In this document: positions 50,444 through 59,660 of the stretch, piece by piece
Layout of the letters: each line of letters starts with the position of its first letter
How positions within the stretch are numbered: position 1 is the stretch's first letter
NCBI RefSeq assembly: GCF_945952435.1
Contig: NZ_CAMFHZ010000011.1
Span: 40,168-104,167 of the forward strand
DNA length: 64,000 nucleotides
Direction of reading: 5' to 3'
Origin: an uncultured Microbacterium sp.
Lineage (GTDB): Bacteria > Actinomycetota > Actinomycetes > Actinomycetales > Microbacteriaceae
Position numbers and translations under genes: made by a program
Notes under the pieces: generated by a model
Database searches by the model: none
What the model was told of the DNA's origin: nothing
The model's input: the letters and a program-made list of their open reading frames with translations, nothing else

Positions 50444-51016
50444 ATGGACATCGACGTGCGGCCGGCCACCGTCTTCGACGACGTCGCGACGCTCGTCGGG
50501 CCCAAGAAGCCGACCTCGAACGTGTGCTTCTGCCTCAGCTATCGCATCGGCAGCGCCGAGAACAACGCGCTGAAGGGGCCCGCGCGGGCAGACCGCGTCC
50601 GAGAGCTGTGCAAGGAGGATCCGGCGCCCGGGGTGATCGCCTACCTGGACGGCGAGCCGATCGGCTGGGCCGCCGTCCATCCGCGACGCGACACCGGCTT
50701 CGCCCGCAACCGCTTGATCCCGCACCTGGACGACGAGGATGTGTGGTCGCTGTGGTGCTTCCGCGTGCGACCGGGGCATCGTCGGCAGGGCGTCATGCAC
50801 GCACTGATCGAGGGGGCCGTCGCCTTCGCGCAGGAGAACGGAGCTCCGGCGGTCGAGGGCTACCCGCTCGACAATGCGGGCGCCCGGGTGAACCAGACGA
50901 TGATGTATCCCGGTACGCGGTCCCTGTTCGAGGCCGCCGGATTCGTGAAAGCCGCCGACACGGGTTCCGTGCTCGACGGATTCCCGCGGGTGCTCATGCG
51001 CCGCGAGCTCGGGTGA
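50444..51016 (+). CDS. GNAT-family N-acetyltransferase
   Basis: 190 residues. Acetyl-CoA-binding motif A in CFRVRPGHRRQGVMHAL. The N-terminal part has an unusual CFCLSYRIG stretch, and the C-terminus ends PRVLMRRELG, as in YoaP/acetyltransferase-like proteins annotated only as GNAT. The substrate is unknown. ATG at 50444 lies six bases after CAGACT, a weak leaderless pattern; an earlier in-frame ATG at 50429 would lie upstream of the likely transcript start. Confidence 0.85.
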   Translation: MDIDVRPATVFDDVATLVGPKKPTSNVCFCLSYRIGSAENNALKGPARADRVRELCKEDPAPGVIAYLDGEPIGWAAVHPRRDTGFARNRLIPHLDDEDVWSLWCFRVRPGHRRQGVMHALIEGAVAFAQENGAPAVEGYPLDNAGARVNQTMMYPGTRSLFEAAGFVKAADTGSVLDGFPRVLMRRELG

Positions 51017-51035
51017 GGGCAGCCGCACCGTGCGT

Positions 51036-51521
51036 TCAGGTCCGCGGCGGGCGGCCCCCGCGGAAGTGCGCGGGATCGTCCTCGGCCACGGCCAGGGCGA
51101 TCTTGCGCACGTGGGCGTCGTCCACATCGCCCATCGCGGCGAGGTCGTAGAAGCCGACCTCCGTGAGCTCCCCGTCGGCGGGGTGCGGATCGCCGGAGAC
51201 CCAGGACGCGCGGAACACCAGATCCAGATAGTCGACCTGGTCGCCGTTCGCGTAGGTGATCCGGGGAAGCTGCTGCGCGAGGGCGAGTCGCTCGACAGTG
51301 ACGACCACGCCGGCCCCCTCGAGGCACTCGCGCACGGCGGTGTCGGCCGGTTCCTCGCCCGGCTCCACGATGCCCGAGACCGCCTGCCAGGTGCCGTTGT
51401 CCGCGCGCTTGCCGAGCAGCACCTTCTCGTCGCGGAACACGATCACGGTCACGCCGACCAGGTTGAGCGGGGCATGGCCGATGTGTTCGCGCAGCGCGAG
51501 GACGAAGTCCGGAGTGGTCAT
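51036..51521 (-). CDS. Nudix hydrolase with atypical Nudix box
   Basis: 161 residues. A Nudix fold with the box GIVEPGEEPADTAVRECLEG followed by AGV. The consensus REUxEExGU reads RECLEGAGV here, so the second of the two adjacent glutamates is a glycine. Activity may be altered, or an alternative metal ligand used. It could clean up damaged nucleotides or nucleotide sugars. ATG at 51521 lies six bases after TACCCT; the annotated frame extends upstream past the promoter. Divergent from dnaE. Confidence 0.87.
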   Translation of the reverse strand: MTTPDFVLALREHIGHAPLNLVGVTVIVFRDEKVLLGKRADNGTWQAVSGIVEPGEEPADTAVRECLEGAGVVVTVERLALAQQLPRITYANGDQVDYLDLVFRASWVSGDPHPADGELTEVGFYDLAAMGDVDDAHVRKIALAVAEDDPAHFRGGRPPRT

Positions 51522-51527
51522 GTCTCC

Positions 51528-51533
51528 AGGGTA
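51528..51533 (-). promoter_or_regulatory. -10 box (TACCCT), leaderless Nudix gene
   Basis: Minus strand TACCCT, GGAGAC, ATG at 51521. Confidence 0.5.
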
Positions 51534-51574
51534 TCCAGGCGCCGAGCCCGCCCCTCGACGTCGGAGGTCGAACT

Positions 51575-51580
51575 TAGACT
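51575..51580 (+). promoter_or_regulatory. -10 box (TAGACT), leaderless dnaE
   Basis: TAGACT, CGGAGC, ATG at 51587. The divergent Nudix promoter starts only ~45 bases away. Confidence 0.6.
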
Positions 51581-51586
51581 CGGAGC

Positions 51587-54500
51587 ATGGCATCAGACTC
51601 CTTCGTCCACCTGCACGTGCACAGCGAGTACTCGATGCTGGACGGGGCCGCGCGCATCCAGCCGCTCGTGCAGGAGGCGGTCGCGCAGGGCATGCCCGCC
51701 GTCGCCGTGACCGATCACGGCAACACGTTCGCTGCCTTCGAGTTCTACAAGGCGGCGCAGGCCGCGGGCGTCAAGCCGATCATCGGGATCGAGGCCTATG
51801 TGACGCCTGGCACGCACCGCAGCGACAAGTCCCGGGTGCAGTGGGGAACGCCGGATCAGCGCAGCGACGACGTCTCCGGATCCGGTGCGTACACCCACAT
51901 GACGCTGCTCTCCGAGACGACGGAGGGCATGCACAACCTGTTCCGGCTCTCGTCGATCTCGAGCCTCGAGGGCTACTACTTCAAGCCCCGCATGGACCGC
52001 GAGATCCTGCAGAAGTACTCGAAGGGCCTCATCGCCACGACGGGCTGCCCGTCCGGCGAGATCCAGACGCGGCTGCGCCTGGGCCAGTACGACGCGGCAC
52101 GGGCGGCGGCCGCCGAGTTCCAGGACATCTTCGGCAAGGAGAACTACTTCGCCGAGATCATGGATCACGGCCTCGAGATCGAGCGGCGCGTCACCGGCGA
52201 CCTGCTCCGCATCGCGAAGGATCTGGGGATCCCGCTGGTCGGCACCAACGACCTGCACTACACGCACCAGCACGACGCGAAGAGCCACGAGGCGCTGCTG
52301 TGCGTGCAGTCGGGATCGACCCTGGCCGACCCGAACCGGTTCAAGTTCGACGGCGACGGCTACTACGTGAAGTCGGCTGCCGAGATGCGCCAGATCTTCC
52401 GCGACAACCCGGAGGCGTGCGACAACACGCTGCTCATCGCCGAGCGGTGCGACGTGTCGTTCAACACGAGCGCGAACTTCATGCCGCGCTTCCCGGTCCC
52501 CGACGGGGAGACCGAGGAGAGCTGGTTCATCAAGGAGGTCGAGAAGGGCCTGCACATCCGCTACCCCGGGGGCATCCCGGACGCGGTGCGCAAGCAGGCC
52601 AACTACGAGGTCGAGGTCATCAGCTCGATGGGCTTCCCCGGCTACTTCCTGGTGGTCGCCGACTTCATCAACTGGGCCAAGGACAACGGCGTGCGCGTCG
52701 GACCGGGCCGTGGCTCCGGTGCCGGATCCATGGCCGCCTATGCCATGCGGATCACCGACCTCGACCCGCTCGAGCACGGCCTCATCTTCGAGCGCTTCCT
52801 CAACCCCGACCGCGTCTCGATGCCCGACTTCGACGTCGACTTCGACGACCGCCGTCGTGGCGAGGTGATCCAGTACGTCACCGAGAAGTACGGTGACGAG
52901 CGCGTCGCGCAGATCGTCACCTACGGCACGATCAAGGCGAAGCAGGCCCTGAAGGACGCCGGCCGCGTGCTCGGCTTCCCCTTCAGCATGGGGGAGAAGC
53001 TGACCAAGGCGATGCCGCCGGCGGTCATGGGCAAGGACATGCCGCTGGACGGGATGTTCAATCCCGAGCACCCCCGGTACAAGGAGGCCAGCGAGTTCCG
53101 CGTCGTGATCGAGACGGATCCCGAGGCGAAGACGGTGTTCGACACGGCGCTGGGCCTGGAGAACCTGAAGCGCCAGTGGGGCGTGCACGCGGCCGGCGTC
53201 ATCATGTCGTCGCACCCTCTGATCGACATCATCCCGATCATGAAGCGCGAGCAGGACGGGCAGATCGTCACCCAGTTCGACTACCCGTCGTGCGAGTCCC
53301 TGGGCCTGATCAAGATGGACTTCCTGGGTCTGCGCAATCTCACGATCATCTCGGACGCCCTCGCGAACATCCGGATGAACCGCGGGGAGGAGCTCGTCCT
53401 CGAGGATCTCGCGCTCGACGACCGCCCCTCCTACGACCTGCTCACCCGCGGTGACTCGCTCGGCGTGTTCCAGCTCGACGGCGGGCCGATGCGTGCGCTC
53501 ATGCGCCTCATGAAGCCGGACAACTTCGGCGACATCTCGGCCCTCATCGCGCTGTACCGGCCGGGCCCGATGGGCGCCAACTCGCACACCAACTACGCGC
53601 TCCGCAAGAACGGGCTCCAGGAGATCACGCCCATCCACCCGGAGTTCGCGGAATCGCTCAAGGACATCCTGGAGGAGAGCTACGGCCTCATCATCTACCA
53701 GGAGCAGGTGATGGCGATCGCCCAGCGCGTGGCCGGGTTCTCGCTCGGTCAGGCGGACATCCTCCGCCGCGCGATGGGCAAGAAGAAGAAGTCCGAGCTG
53801 GACAAGCAGTTCGAGGGCTTCCAGGCGGGGATGCACGCCAACGGCTACTCCGACGGCGCCGTCAACGCCCTGTGGGAGATCCTGCTCCCGTTCTCCGACT
53901 ACGCATTCAACAAAGCCCACTCCGCGGCGTACGGCGTCATCTCGTACTGGACGGCATACCTCAAGGCCCACTATCCGGCCGAGTACATGGCGGCGCTGCT
54001 CACGAGCGTCGGGGACTCGAAGGACAAGATGGCGCTGTACCTCAACGAATGCCGGCGCATGGGCATCAAGGTGCTTCCGCCGGACGTCCGCGAGTCGATC
54101 AACTTCTTCGCCGCCGTCGGGGAGGACATCCGCTTCGGTCTGGGCGCGGTGCGCAACGTGGGATCGAACGTCGTCGACGGGATCGTGCAGGCGCGCGAGA
54201 AGGAGAACTTCACGTCGTTCCACGACTTCCTGAAGAAGGTGCCGCTGCACGTCGCGAACAAGCGCACGGTGGAGTCCCTCATCAAGGCCGGAGCCTTCGA
54301 CTCGATGGGGGACACCCGTCGCGCGCTCGTGGAGATTCACGAGGACGCGGTGGAGGCCTCCGTCGACCAGAAGCGCAATGAGGCGCAGGGTGCGATCGGC
54401 TTCGACTTCGACAGCCTCTACGACGGGCTGGAGGAGGCCGCGCCGCCCAAGGTGCCGAATCGTCCGGAATGGACGAAGAAGGACAAGCTCGCCTTCGAGC

Positions 54501-55105
54501 GGGAGATGCTGGGTCTCTACGTCTCGGATCATCCGCTCGCCGGTCTCGAGGTGCCGCTCGCCAAGCACGCGTCCATCGCGATCAACACCCTGCTCGAGTC
54601 GGACGACCTGCAGGACGGCGATCAGGTCACGGTCGCGGGCCTGGTGACGAGCGTGCAGCACCGCGTCGCGAAGGCGAGCGGGAACCCCTACGGCATGATC
54701 ACGGTCGAGGACTTCCACGGCGAGATCACCATCATGTTCATGGGCAAGACGTATCTGGAGTTCCAGAGCACGCTGCAGCAGGATTCGATCCTCGCCGTGC
54801 GCGGACGGATCTCCCGCCGCGACGACGGGATGAACCTGCACGCCCAGTCGGCCTTCACCCCGGACGTCGGCTCGTTCGACGCCGCCGGACCGCTGTCGCT
54901 GCTCGTCCCCGAACAGCGCGCCACCGAGCGCGTCATCGAAGATCTCGCGGAGGTCCTCCGGCGCCATGCCGGCGAGACCGAGGTGATGCTGACCATGCAT
55001 CGGGGAGGTCGCGCCAAGGTCTTCGAGGTCCCGATGCCGGTGGCGGTGACGGCCGACCTGTTCGGCGATCTGAAGTCGCTGCTCGGTCCGCAGTGCCTGG
55101 GCTGA
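51587..55105 (+). CDS. dnaE: DNA polymerase III alpha subunit, replicative
   Basis: 1,172 residues, full length. Replicative C-family polymerase. PHP domain from the N-terminus (HLHVHSEYSMLDGAAR), RVGPGRGSGAGSMAAY, palm aspartates in PDFDVDFDDRR, the fingers region, LGLYVSDHPL, and a C-terminal OB fold (VTVAGLVTSVQHR). PHP metal ligands look intact, as expected where the alpha subunit proofreads in actinobacteria. It differs from the SOS-controlled dnaE2 at the left edge. ATG at 51587, leaderless -10 upstream. Confidence 0.98.
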   Translation: MASDSFVHLHVHSEYSMLDGAARIQPLVQEAVAQGMPAVAVTDHGNTFAAFEFYKAAQAAGVKPIIGIEAYVTPGTHRSDKSRVQWGTPDQRSDDVSGSGAYTHMTLLSETTEGMHNLFRLSSISSLEGYYFKPRMDREILQKYSKGLIATTGCPSGEIQTRLRLGQYDAARAAAAEFQDIFGKENYFAEIMDHGLEIERRVTGDLLRIAKDLGIPLVGTNDLHYTHQHDAKSHEALLCVQSGSTLADPNRFKFDGDGYYVKSAAEMRQIFRDNPEACDNTLLIAERCDVSFNTSANFMPRFPVPDGETEESWFIKEVEKGLHIRYPGGIPDAVRKQANYEVEVISSMGFPGYFLVVADFINWAKDNGVRVGPGRGSGAGSMAAYAMRITDLDPLEHGLIFERFLNPDRVSMPDFDVDFDDRRRGEVIQYVTEKYGDERVAQIVTYGTIKAKQALKDAGRVLGFPFSMGEKLTKAMPPAVMGKDMPLDGMFNPEHPRYKEASEFRVVIETDPEAKTVFDTALGLENLKRQWGVHAAGVIMSSHPLIDIIPIMKREQDGQIVTQFDYPSCESLGLIKMDFLGLRNLTIISDALANIRMNRGEELVLEDLALDDRPSYDLLTRGDSLGVFQLDGGPMRALMRLMKPDNFGDISALIALYRPGPMGANSHTNYALRKNGLQEITPIHPEFAESLKDILEESYGLIIYQEQVMAIAQRVAGFSLGQADILRRAMGKKKKSELDKQFEGFQAGMHANGYSDGAVNALWEILLPFSDYAFNKAHSAAYGVISYWTAYLKAHYPAEYMAALLTSVGDSKDKMALYLNECRRMGIKVLPPDVRESINFFAAVGEDIRFGLGAVRNVGSNVVDGIVQAREKENFTSFHDFLKKVPLHVANKRTVESLIKAGAFDSMGDTRRALVEIHEDAVEASVDQKRNEAQGAIGFDFDSLYDGLEEAAPPKVPNRPEWTKKDKLAFEREMLGLYVSDHPLAGLEVPLAKHASIAINTLLESDDLQDGDQVTVAGLVTSVQHRVAKASGNPYGMITVEDFHGEITIMFMGKTYLEFQSTLQQDSILAVRGRISRRDDGMNLHAQSAFTPDVGSFDAAGPLSLLVPEQRATERVIEDLAEVLRRHAGETEVMLTMHRGGRAKVFEVPMPVAVTADLFGDLKSLLGPQCLG

Positions 55106-55179
55106 TCGGCCTGCACCCCGCGCGGGCCGCCGGGCACGGCGAGGGGATCCCTGCTCAGGCCCCCTCCATCCCGGGAAGG

Positions 55180-55185
55180 TAGTAT
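55180..55185 (+). promoter_or_regulatory. -10 box (TAGTAT) before the 478-residue membrane protein
   Basis: TAGTAT lies 51 bases before the ATG at 55237; the leader carries GAAAGGA as ribosome binding site. It probably drives the membrane protein gene and hisD together. Confidence 0.5.
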
Positions 55186-55236
55186 CGGCGCGTCCCGCGG
55201 CCGCCCTCAGCGACCGCACGACGAAAGGATCCATGG

Positions 55237-56673
55237 ATGACCGGCGACGTCCCCTTCGCTGAGATCGAGCGCGAGCACTCCCCGCGCGGAGACGACTCCG
55301 CTCCCACCGAGAGCAGGGCGCTCGCGCCCGAGAGCACCGACACGGCACAGGACGACGCCCCCCTGCCGACGGTGGCACCGCAGCGCGGCCATTTCGGCTT
55401 CACCCTGCGCGAGCTCATCATCGTGGGCGCCTGGGTGCTCGCTTTCGTCCTGTCCTTCGTCCCCGGTGCGGGCAGCATGCTCGACCTCGGATCGACCGTC
55501 TGGACCATGAACGGCGCCTGGGTGCTCACGATCGGTGTGCCGACCGCCGCCGTCTTCCTCCTCGTGCTGCGTCGACTGTCCCCGGAGGGCATCCGCCGGG
55601 TCGGCTCGCTCGGGATCGATCAGTTCGCGTCCGTCGCCTTCTCGGTCGCCGCCGTGAGCTGGGCGGTGCTGCTCTGGCAGCAGATCGAACTCGTCGCCGC
55701 GACGCGGCAGCCGTTCCTGGTGACCTGGTCGGCCTGGGTCGAGCTCGTGCTGATGCTGCTCCTCGTCGCCGTGACCGTCTTCGCCGCGCTGATCCCCGGG
55801 GTCAGGGAGGACTTCGAGGGGCGCATGGAGACCATCGCCCACCGCAACGCCGACCCGGTGCGCCCGGTCTTCTCGACCCCGCGCCCTGTGAAGGCGCGCG
55901 GCAGCGTCTCCGATCCGCTGAACGAGGACGACGTGGATCCGGGTCTGCGCCACGACGACGAGGTCGGTGCATCCGGTCACCTCACCGCCGGGATCGCGGT
56001 CGCGCCCGAGTTGCGCGGCGCCGGCTACGTCCCGGAACAGCATCGTGAGTCCTTCGTCGGCACGGACGAGGAGTCCGTGACGGAGGCGTCCACGGAGCCC
56101 TCGGCCCCCCTGGGTACCCCGATCGCCGAGGAGGCTCCGACCACCGCGCTCCCCGTGGTCGGAGAGGCGGCGTCCGCGCAGCCCGGCTCCGACGACGTCA
56201 CGGAGGCGCTTCCCGACCTCGTGGTCGAATCGGCGGCCCCCGTCGAGACCGCCCCGGCCGATCGGAACGTTCCGGCGAGCGGGCGCCCCGACGACGATGC
56301 GGAGGACGAGGAGGCGCCCGCGCACTCGGACACGATGACCCACGTCCTCGGCGAGCTGCTCGATCCGCCGGCCGCCGAGGAGGACGTGGCGACCCACGCG
56401 GTCGACGTCGCGCCGTCGCCCGAGGACGATCCTGCTCCCTCGCGATCCGAGAAGCCCTCTCCGGCGCGGACGGGCGCCGAGCCGCCTCAGCCGTTCTGGG
56501 CGCTCGCGCCCGACGTGCGCCCCATTCACGACGCACGGGGTGACGAGATTTTCCGGATCGGGCCTGATGCCTGGATCCTGGTACTGGAGGATCGCGGCGG
56601 TGCGTTCGTCGTCCGCCACGACGACGGCCGCGTCGGCTACCTCCACGACACCGAGAACATGACCCGAGGCTGA
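55237..56673 (+). CDS. Four-helix membrane protein with long acidic C-terminal region, function unknown
   Basis: 478 residues. Cytosolic ~50-residue acidic start, then four transmembrane helices (about 57-76, 92-112, 130-150, 165-190). A ~230-residue Glu/Asp/Ala/Pro-rich, probably disordered, region follows. It ends in a compact ~55-residue domain (FWALAPDVRPIHD, GPDAWILVLEDRGGAFVVRHDDGRVGYLHD) that looks folded and could bind a ligand or protein. I do not recognise the family. It is six bases upstream of hisD, so they form an operon, but this pairing gives no functional clue. ATG 55237 is supported by GAAAGGA. Confidence 0.78.
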   Translation: MTGDVPFAEIEREHSPRGDDSAPTESRALAPESTDTAQDDAPLPTVAPQRGHFGFTLRELIIVGAWVLAFVLSFVPGAGSMLDLGSTVWTMNGAWVLTIGVPTAAVFLLVLRRLSPEGIRRVGSLGIDQFASVAFSVAAVSWAVLLWQQIELVAATRQPFLVTWSAWVELVLMLLLVAVTVFAALIPGVREDFEGRMETIAHRNADPVRPVFSTPRPVKARGSVSDPLNEDDVDPGLRHDDEVGASGHLTAGIAVAPELRGAGYVPEQHRESFVGTDEESVTEASTEPSAPLGTPIAEEAPTTALPVVGEAASAQPGSDDVTEALPDLVVESAAPVETAPADRNVPASGRPDDDAEDEEAPAHSDTMTHVLGELLDPPAAEEDVATHAVDVAPSPEDDPAPSRSEKPSPARTGAEPPQPFWALAPDVRPIHDARGDEIFRIGPDAWILVLEDRGGAFVVRHDDGRVGYLHDTENMTRG

Positions 56674-56679
56674 GGACGC

Positions 56680-58014
56680 ATGCAGACGATCGATCTGAGG
56701 GGCCGCACCCTCTCCACCGCCGAGATGCTGGCGGTCGTCCCTCGTGCGACGGCCGCGCGTGCCGAAGCACTGGCGACCGCGACGGCGATCGTCGAGGACG
56801 TCCGCGTCCGGGGCGAGGAGGCGCTGCGCGAGCAGGCGGAACGCTTCGACCGGGTCTCCGGACACGCGATCCGGGTGCCGCAGGAGCACCTCGACGAAGC
56901 CCTCGCCGGGGTGGATCCACAGGTGCGCGCGGCCCTCGACGCCGCGATCGAGCGGGTGCGTCAGGGGTCGGCCGCCCAGGTGCCCGCCCCGCGCGTGACC
57001 GAGATCGGTCCGGGGGCGCGGATCGAGCAGCGCTGGCAGCCCGTCGGCCGCGTCGGCGTCTACATCCCCGGCGGCAAGGCTCCGCTCGCCTCGAGCGTGG
57101 TCATGAACGTCGTGCCCGCGCAGGTCGCCGGGGTCGGCAGCATCGCCCTCGCCTCGCCGCCGCAGTCCGCGGAGGGCTGCCGGATCCATCCCACGATCCT
57201 GGCGGCGGCGGCGCTCCTCGGCATCGACGAGGTCTATGCGATCGGCGGCGCCGGTGCGATCGGTGCCCTCGCCCACGGTGTGGCGGGGATCGGTCTCGAC
57301 CCGGTCGACGTCATCTCCGGCCCCGGGAACAACTACGTCGCGTCCGCGAAGCGCGCGGTCGCCGGGGTCGTCGGCACCGATTCGGAGGCGGGGGCCACGG
57401 AGATCCTGATCGTCGCGGACGAGGAGGCGGATCCGCGTCTCATCGCCGCGGATCTGATCAGTCAGGCCGAGCACGACGAGCAGGCCTCCGCCGTGCTCGT
57501 GACGGACTCCGCCGCCCTCGCCGACCGCGTCGCCGACGAGGTCGCGAGCGCCGCCGCGCGCACCCGCCACCGCGTGCGGGTGCAGGCCGCGCTGGATGGA
57601 CCGCAGTCCGCCATCGTCCTCGTCGAGGACCGTGCCGCGGCGGTCGCGTTCAGCAACGCCTACGCACCGGAGCACCTCGAGCTGCACCTGACCGACGCGG
57701 AGGAGGCCGCGGCCTCGTTCACGAGCGCCGGGGCCGTCTTCGTCGGCGATCAGACGCCCGTCAGTCTCGGCGACTACATGGCCGGCAGCAACCACGTGCT
57801 GCCCACAGGAGGGCAGGCGCGGTACGCGTCGGGCCTCGGCGCCTACACATTCCTGCGGCCCCAGCAGGTCATCTCGTACGACCGCGCGGCGCTGGCTCTC
57901 GCCCGGGAGGGCGTCGTCGCCCTCGCCGAGGCAGAGGTGCTCCCTGCGCACGGAGAGGCCGTGGAGGCGCGCTTCGCCGATGTGCCGGAGCCCGTGGCTG
58001 CGGCTCAGGCGTAG
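56680..58014 (+). CDS. hisD: Histidinol dehydrogenase
   Basis: 444 residues. Last two oxidation steps of histidine synthesis, zinc and NAD dependent. Seen: [55 protein letters not shown] and APEHLELHL with catalytic Glu-His. No other his gene is in view, which is common for hisD in this group when the locus is split. Its stop codon is part of the nrdR -10 box. Confidence 0.97.
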   Translation: MQTIDLRGRTLSTAEMLAVVPRATAARAEALATATAIVEDVRVRGEEALREQAERFDRVSGHAIRVPQEHLDEALAGVDPQVRAALDAAIERVRQGSAAQVPAPRVTEIGPGARIEQRWQPVGRVGVYIPGGKAPLASSVVMNVVPAQVAGVGSIALASPPQSAEGCRIHPTILAAAALLGIDEVYAIGGAGAIGALAHGVAGIGLDPVDVISGPGNNYVASAKRAVAGVVGTDSEAGATEILIVADEEADPRLIAADLISQAEHDEQASAVLVTDSAALADRVADEVASAAARTRHRVRVQAALDGPQSAIVLVEDRAAAVAFSNAYAPEHLELHLTDAEEAAASFTSAGAVFVGDQTPVSLGDYMAGSNHVLPTGGQARYASGLGAYTFLRPQQVISYDRAALALAREGVVALAEAEVLPAHGEAVEARFADVPEPVAAAQA

Positions 58015-58017
58015 GCT
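58012..58017 (+). promoter_or_regulatory. -10 box (TAGGCT), leaderless nrdR, overlapping the hisD stop
   Basis: TAG of the hexamer is the hisD stop. CTCTGGA and then the nrdR ATG (58025) follow. Confidence 0.6.
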
Positions 58018-58024
58018 CTCTGGA

Positions 58025-58513
58025 ATGCACTGTCCGTTCTGCCGTCATCCGGACTCCCGCGTCATCGACTCCCGCACGAGCGACGACGGCCTGTCGATCC
58101 GTCGGCGTCGTCAGTGCCCCGAATGCGGGGGCCGTTTCTCGACGACCGAGACCGCGAGCCTCAACGTCATCAAACGCTCCGGCGTGATGGAGCCGTTCAG
58201 TCGGGAGAAGGTCATGTCGGGCGTGCGCAAGGCATGCCAGGGGCGCCCTGTGACGGAGGCCGACCTCGCGGTCCTCGCTCAGCGCGTTGAGGAGACGGTG
58301 CGGCAGACCGGCGTCTCGCAGCTCGACACGAACGAGATCGGGCTGGCGATCCTGGGGCCCCTCCGCGAGCTCGACGAGGTGGCGTATCTGCGCTTCGCGA
58401 GCGTCTATCAGGCGTTCGATTCGCTCGAGGACTTCGAGTCCTCGATCGCCGAGCTCCGCGCCGACCACCGGTCAGAGGCGGCCGCGTCGGGGATGGCGTC
58501 GGCCGAGCGGTAG
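58025..58513 (+). CDS. nrdR: Transcriptional repressor NrdR
   Basis: 162 residues. ATP/dATP-sensing repressor of ribonucleotide reductase genes. N-terminal zinc ribbon (MHCPFC and QCPECGG give four cysteines), then an ATP cone ([19 protein letters not shown]...ACQGRPV). ATG 58025 opens exactly on the zinc ribbon; the open frame extends upstream but would precede the promoter. Its targets (nrd operons with NrdR boxes) are outside the window. Confidence 0.97.
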   Translation: MHCPFCRHPDSRVIDSRTSDDGLSIRRRRQCPECGGRFSTTETASLNVIKRSGVMEPFSREKVMSGVRKACQGRPVTEADLAVLAQRVEETVRQTGVSQLDTNEIGLAILGPLRELDEVAYLRFASVYQAFDSLEDFESSIAELRADHRSEAAASGMASAER

Positions 58514-58516
58514 CCT
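58511..58516 (+). promoter_or_regulatory. -10 box (TAGCCT), leaderless pyrD, overlapping the nrdR stop
   Basis: TAG is the nrdR stop. GGCAGGG and then ATG 58524 follow. The G-rich heptamer could also act as a close ribosome binding site. Confidence 0.5.
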
Positions 58517-58523
58517 GGCAGGG

Positions 58524-59555
58524 ATGTATGCCCTGTTCTTCCGCCTCGTCCTCGCGCGTCTCGATCCGGAGTTCGCCCACCACGCCGGCATGGCGGTGGT
58601 GCGGGTCCTCGGGGTGCCTCCGTTCTCCTGGGCGACGCGTGCGCTGACCCGCCCGACGGCCGGGCAGGAGGTGGAGGCCCTCGGTCTGAGGTTCCCGAGT
58701 CCGTTCGGCGTGGCCGCGGGATTCGACAAGAACGCCGTGGGCGTGCGCGGTCTCTCCGCGCTCGGTTTCGGACATGTCGAGGTGGGCACGATCACGGCGG
58801 TCCCGCAGCCCGGCAACCCGAAGCCGCGCCTCTTCCGGCTGATCCCGGACAGGGCGGTCGTCAATCGGATGGGCTTCAACAACGCCGGAGCCGAGGCCGC
58901 GGAGAAGCGTCTGTGGAAACTGCGCCGGCGGCGTCCGTCTGCCGTGATCGGAGTCAACATCGGCAAGAGCCGCGTGGTCGCCGTCGACGATGCGGTGGCC
59001 GACTACGTGGCATCGGCGGTCCGTCTCGCCCCGCTCGCCGACTATCTCGCGATCAACGTCTCCTCGCCGAACACCCCCGGCCTGCGCGGCCTGCAGGCGG
59101 TCGACACGCTCGCGCCCCTGCTGCGGGCGGTCAAGGCGGCCGCGGGACCGACCCCGCTGCTCGTGAAGATCGCCCCGGATCTCCCGGACGAGGAGGTCGT
59201 CGCGATCGCGCGACTGGCCGTGGCGGAGGGCCTGGACGGGCTCATCGCCACCAACACCACGATCTCGCGCGACGGACTGGTCACGGATCTCGAGAAGGTG
59301 CGCGCCGCCGGCGAGGGCGGGCTCTCGGGCGCGCCGCTCAAAGAGCGCTCGCTCGCGGTGCTCCGTCTCGTGCGCGACGCGGTGCCCGCGGACTTCTGCG
59401 TGATCTCGGTCGGCGGCGTGGAGACCGGTGCCGAGGTGCGCGAACGCCTCGATGCCGGGGCGACCCTCGTCCAGGGTTACACCGCGTTCCTCTACCGCGG
59501 ACCCTTCTGGGCGCGGCAGATCCGCGCCGGCCTACGGGGCCACCAGGGCCGCTGA
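58524..59555 (+). CDS. pyrD: Dihydroorotate dehydrogenase, class 2 (quinone-linked)
   Basis: 343 residues. Membrane-associated flavoprotein of pyrimidine synthesis. The N-terminal amphipathic helix (LFFRLVLARLDPEFAHHAGM) and NRMGFNNAGAE identify class 2. The catalytic base serine lies in NVSSPNTPGLR, and FMN-binding VSVGGVETG is seen near the end. The electrons go to menaquinone. Convergent with the DUF3043 gene across two hairpins. Confidence 0.96.
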   Translation: MYALFFRLVLARLDPEFAHHAGMAVVRVLGVPPFSWATRALTRPTAGQEVEALGLRFPSPFGVAAGFDKNAVGVRGLSALGFGHVEVGTITAVPQPGNPKPRLFRLIPDRAVVNRMGFNNAGAEAAEKRLWKLRRRRPSAVIGVNIGKSRVVAVDDAVADYVASAVRLAPLADYLAINVSSPNTPGLRGLQAVDTLAPLLRAVKAAAGPTPLLVKIAPDLPDEEVVAIARLAVAEGLDGLIATNTTISRDGLVTDLEKVRAAGEGGLSGAPLKERSLAVLRLVRDAVPADFCVISVGGVETGAEVRERLDAGATLVQGYTAFLYRGPFWARQIRAGLRGHQGR

Positions 59556-59575
59556 GCGCACGCGGCCGGGGTGGA

Positions 59576-59602
59576 TTCGCGCGATCCCCGCGGTCGCGCG
59601 AA
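59576..59602 (+). terminator. Terminator after pyrD
   Basis: Perfect 9-base stem TTCGCGCGA / TCGCGCGAA with a nine-base loop, followed by AAGAGAAGG. Confidence 0.75.
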
Positions 59603-59607
59603 AAGAG

Positions 59608-59640
59608 AAGGCCGCGGGCGCCTCAGCGCACCGCGACCTT
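59608..59640 (-). terminator. Terminator after the DUF3043 gene
   Basis: AAGGCCGCGG pairs with CCGCGACCTT (one mismatch) around a 13-base loop. It lies just past the stop of the minus-strand gene. Confidence 0.6.
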
Positions 59641-59660
59641 CGCTCGGTCGGAGAACCGGA

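Noticed and set aside
51593..55378. 1,261-codon minus-strand frame opposite dnaE
   Set aside because: Low-complexity Arg/Val/Leu/Asp translation with no domain; dnaE is unmistakable on the plus strand.
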